A stretch of DNA of 54,804 bases from Burkholderiales bacterium (GTDB lineage: Bacteria; Pseudomonadota; Gammaproteobacteria; Burkholderiales; Burkholderiaceae_C), in the NCBI GenBank assembly GCA_028868995.1, contig JAGWTH010000026.1, forward strand, positions 1 through 54,804. The letters are read 5' to 3'. Both the position numbers and the translations under genes were made by a program. Below the pieces are notes generated by a model, which saw only the letters and a list, made by a program, of their open reading frames with translations, ran no database searches and was not told the DNA's origin. Positions 53,675 to 54,804 of the stretch are shown here, one piece after another (within the stretch, counting starts at the first letter, position 1; every line of letters starts with the position of its first letter).

Positions 53675-53691
53675 CTGTACACTGTATACAG
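53675..53691. promoter_or_regulatory. Candidate GntR operator
   Basis: CTGTACACTGTATACAG is a 17-bp inverted repeat with one mismatch between halves. It lies 4-20 bases upstream of the GntR start codon. Binding there would block the leader or promoter of the operon. The divergent hydrolase gene starts about 100 bases further on. Confidence 0.65.
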
Positions 53692-53793
53692 AGCTTCGGG
53701 TTTGAAATCCCCGAAACCGCGAAAAACATCACCGGGTTTCCCCGTAAGTTGTGTCAAGATGTTGCAGAAGTTGGGGTGACAGCAGAGGTAACG

Positions 53794-54645
53794 ATGGAAG
53801 CAAGGGACGGGCACTGGTACGACGCCATGTACAACAACCGGGAGCTGGTGCCGGAACATCCGGCTTTCTTCGCCCGGTGGGCCGCTGAGTCGGCCCGGGC
53901 CCGGGCCGAGGGTCCCTGCGAACTGGACATTCCCTACGGCAGCAGCCCCGGCGAGCGCCTGGACGTGTTCCCGGCGCCCAACGCGGATGCGCCGGTGCTC
54001 GTGTTCGTCCACGGCGGCTACTGGCGCTCCCTGGACAAGAGCGACCATTCCTTCATTGCCCCCGCCTTCACCCGCGACGGCGCCTGCGTGGTCGTGCCGA
54101 ACTACGACCTGTGCCCCGCCGTCACCATCCCGGACATCACCCTGCAGGTGGCCCGGGCCGTGGCCTGGACCTGGCACCACATCGGCCGCTTCGGCGGCGA
54201 CCGACGGCGCATCGTCGTGGCCGGCCATTCCGCGGGCGGGCAGCTGGCCGCCATGATGCTGGCCTGCCAGTGGCCGCAACTGGACCCGGCGCTGCCGCGC
54301 GCCACCCTGCGCGGGGCGCTGGCGATCTCGGGGCTGCACGACCTCGACCCGATCATGCGCACGCCCTTCCTGCAGCCCGCGCTGCGCCTGACCCCCGACC
54401 AGGTCGCGAAGGCCAGCCCGGCGCGGCTGCCCGAGCCGAAGCACGGCGTGCTCTACACCGTGGCGGGCGGCGCCGAAAGCGCCGAGTTCCATCGCCAGAA
54501 CCGGCTGATCCAGGAGGCCTGGGGGCCGCGGAAGGTGCCGGTGTGCGAACTCCTGCCGGGCCTGAACCACTTCAGCGTGCTGGACGCGCTGGTGGAGCCG
54601 AGCCACCGGCTGCACCAGCTGGCGCTGGACCTGCTGCGGCCTTGA
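53794..54645 (+). CDS. Alpha/beta hydrolase (arylformamidase-like)
   Basis: A 283-residue alpha/beta hydrolase. The oxyanion-hole motif is VFVHGGYWRSLDKS (about residues 75-88), the nucleophile is Ser in VAGHSAGGQLAA (about 152-163), and a C-terminal His lies in LPGLNHFSVLD. The HGGYW motif is typical of kynurenine-formamidase-like hydrolases. It is divergent from the GntR operon, so it may belong to the same catabolic pathway. I chose the ATG at 53794 because AGAGG lies 7 bases before it. Confidence 0.9.
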   Translation: MEARDGHWYDAMYNNRELVPEHPAFFARWAAESARARAEGPCELDIPYGSSPGERLDVFPAPNADAPVLVFVHGGYWRSLDKSDHSFIAPAFTRDGACVVVPNYDLCPAVTIPDITLQVARAVAWTWHHIGRFGGDRRRIVVAGHSAGGQLAAMMLACQWPQLDPALPRATLRGALAISGLHDLDPIMRTPFLQPALRLTPDQVAKASPARLPEPKHGVLYTVAGGAESAEFHRQNRLIQEAWGPRKVPVCELLPGLNHFSVLDALVEPSHRLHQLALDLLRP

Positions 54646-54740
54646 GGCCCGGGCCTCGTCATCCCCGCCTGCGCGCACTGGTGTCCGGAATAATTTCGTC
54701 AAGTGAACAGGCCCGGCTGAGCCGCATGGAATGAGGCTTC

Positions 54741-54775
54741 CCGCTCGCGCCGTCGTCGCGAGCGGTCTTCTTCCT
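54741..54775 (+). terminator. Terminator after the hydrolase gene
   Basis: CCGCTCGCG (54741-54749) pairs with CGCGAGCGG (54757-54765), followed by TCTTCTTCC. It lies about 95 bases after the hydrolase stop. The stretch 54646-54740 holds no recognisable gene. Confidence 0.75.
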
Positions 54776-54804
54776 CCTGCACCCGCAGGAACAAGCCAGT
54801 TGTG

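Overview
The window looks like chromosomal DNA from a high-GC betaproteobacterium of the order Burkholderiales, most likely Comamonadaceae (Ramlibacter or Variovorax-like). This is inferred from uniformly high GC, the rpsP-rimM-trmD-rplS order followed by a CobD/CbiB-like gene, a Bug-type (tripartite tricarboxylate receptor) binding protein, and DUF6502/DUF5666 genes. No sequence search was run, so the genus is a guess. I see no prophage, IS element or CRISPR array.

Layout. 1-2.2 kb: small DUF488 and YciI proteins, a luciferase-like flavin monooxygenase and a lone receiver-domain protein. 2.3-5.8 kb: a tight operon of a core MetE-like methionine synthase, egtB, egtD and a DUF427 protein, i.e. 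ergothioneine synthesis beside a methionine (SAM precursor) enzyme. 5.8-7.8 kb: bacteriohemerythrin, a 2OG-Fe dioxygenase and an SDR. 7.9-11.6 kb: a DUF6502 gene followed by two DUF5666 genes, behind two tandem perfect palindromes. 11.8-14.5 kb: pseudouridine synthase, a DUF486 membrane protein, and a PhoU-like/Pit phosphate pair. 14.5-17.8 kb: M20 amidohydrolase and Bug receptor facing a LysR regulator. 17.8-28.3 kb: core genes (TM2 protein, GNAT, rpsP, rimM, trmD, rplS, NUDIX, CobD-like, trxC, rsgA, PCD, M48 protease, orn, DEAD-box helicase). 28.4-33.1 kb: accessory stretch with a decayed toxin-antitoxin remnant, an MFS pump, glgC, two small unknown proteins and an SDR with an internal deletion.

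33.3-43.7 kb is the most unusual region. After an HIBADH-family dehydrogenase comes a same-strand operon encoding a TetR regulator fused to an acyl-CoA ligase, a sugar-type (CUT2/RbsC) permease, a periplasmic binding protein, a second RbsC-type permease fused to a C-terminal SMP-30/strictosidine-synthase-like beta-propeller, a second free beta-propeller, and an RbsA-type double ATPase. The last three genes are joined by TGATG overlaps. My working model (inference) is import of a lactone- or ester-containing compound, ring opening or hydrolysis at the inner face of the importer, then CoA activation by the ligase, with the TetR half sensing ligand or product. A 16-bp perfect palindrome centred on the annotated start codon is a candidate operator.

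43.8-49.5 kb: a BvgAS/EvgAS-like phosphorelay: a NarL-type response regulator, an unknown 192-residue protein, a 52-codon GTG-start small ORF with a good SD that overlaps the kinase start by ATGA, and a 1168-residue hybrid kinase with PAS-PAS-HisKA-HATPase-REC-HPt. Behind it lie two strong leader hairpins and a small unknown gene. 49.5-49.7 kb: tRNA-Lys(CTT) and tRNA-Ala(CGC). 49.8-54.6 kb: a GntR-controlled catabolic operon (PhyH-type dioxygenase, SAF-domain oxidoreductase, HIBADH-type dehydrogenase) divergent from an arylformamidase-like hydrolase, with a near-perfect GntR operator.
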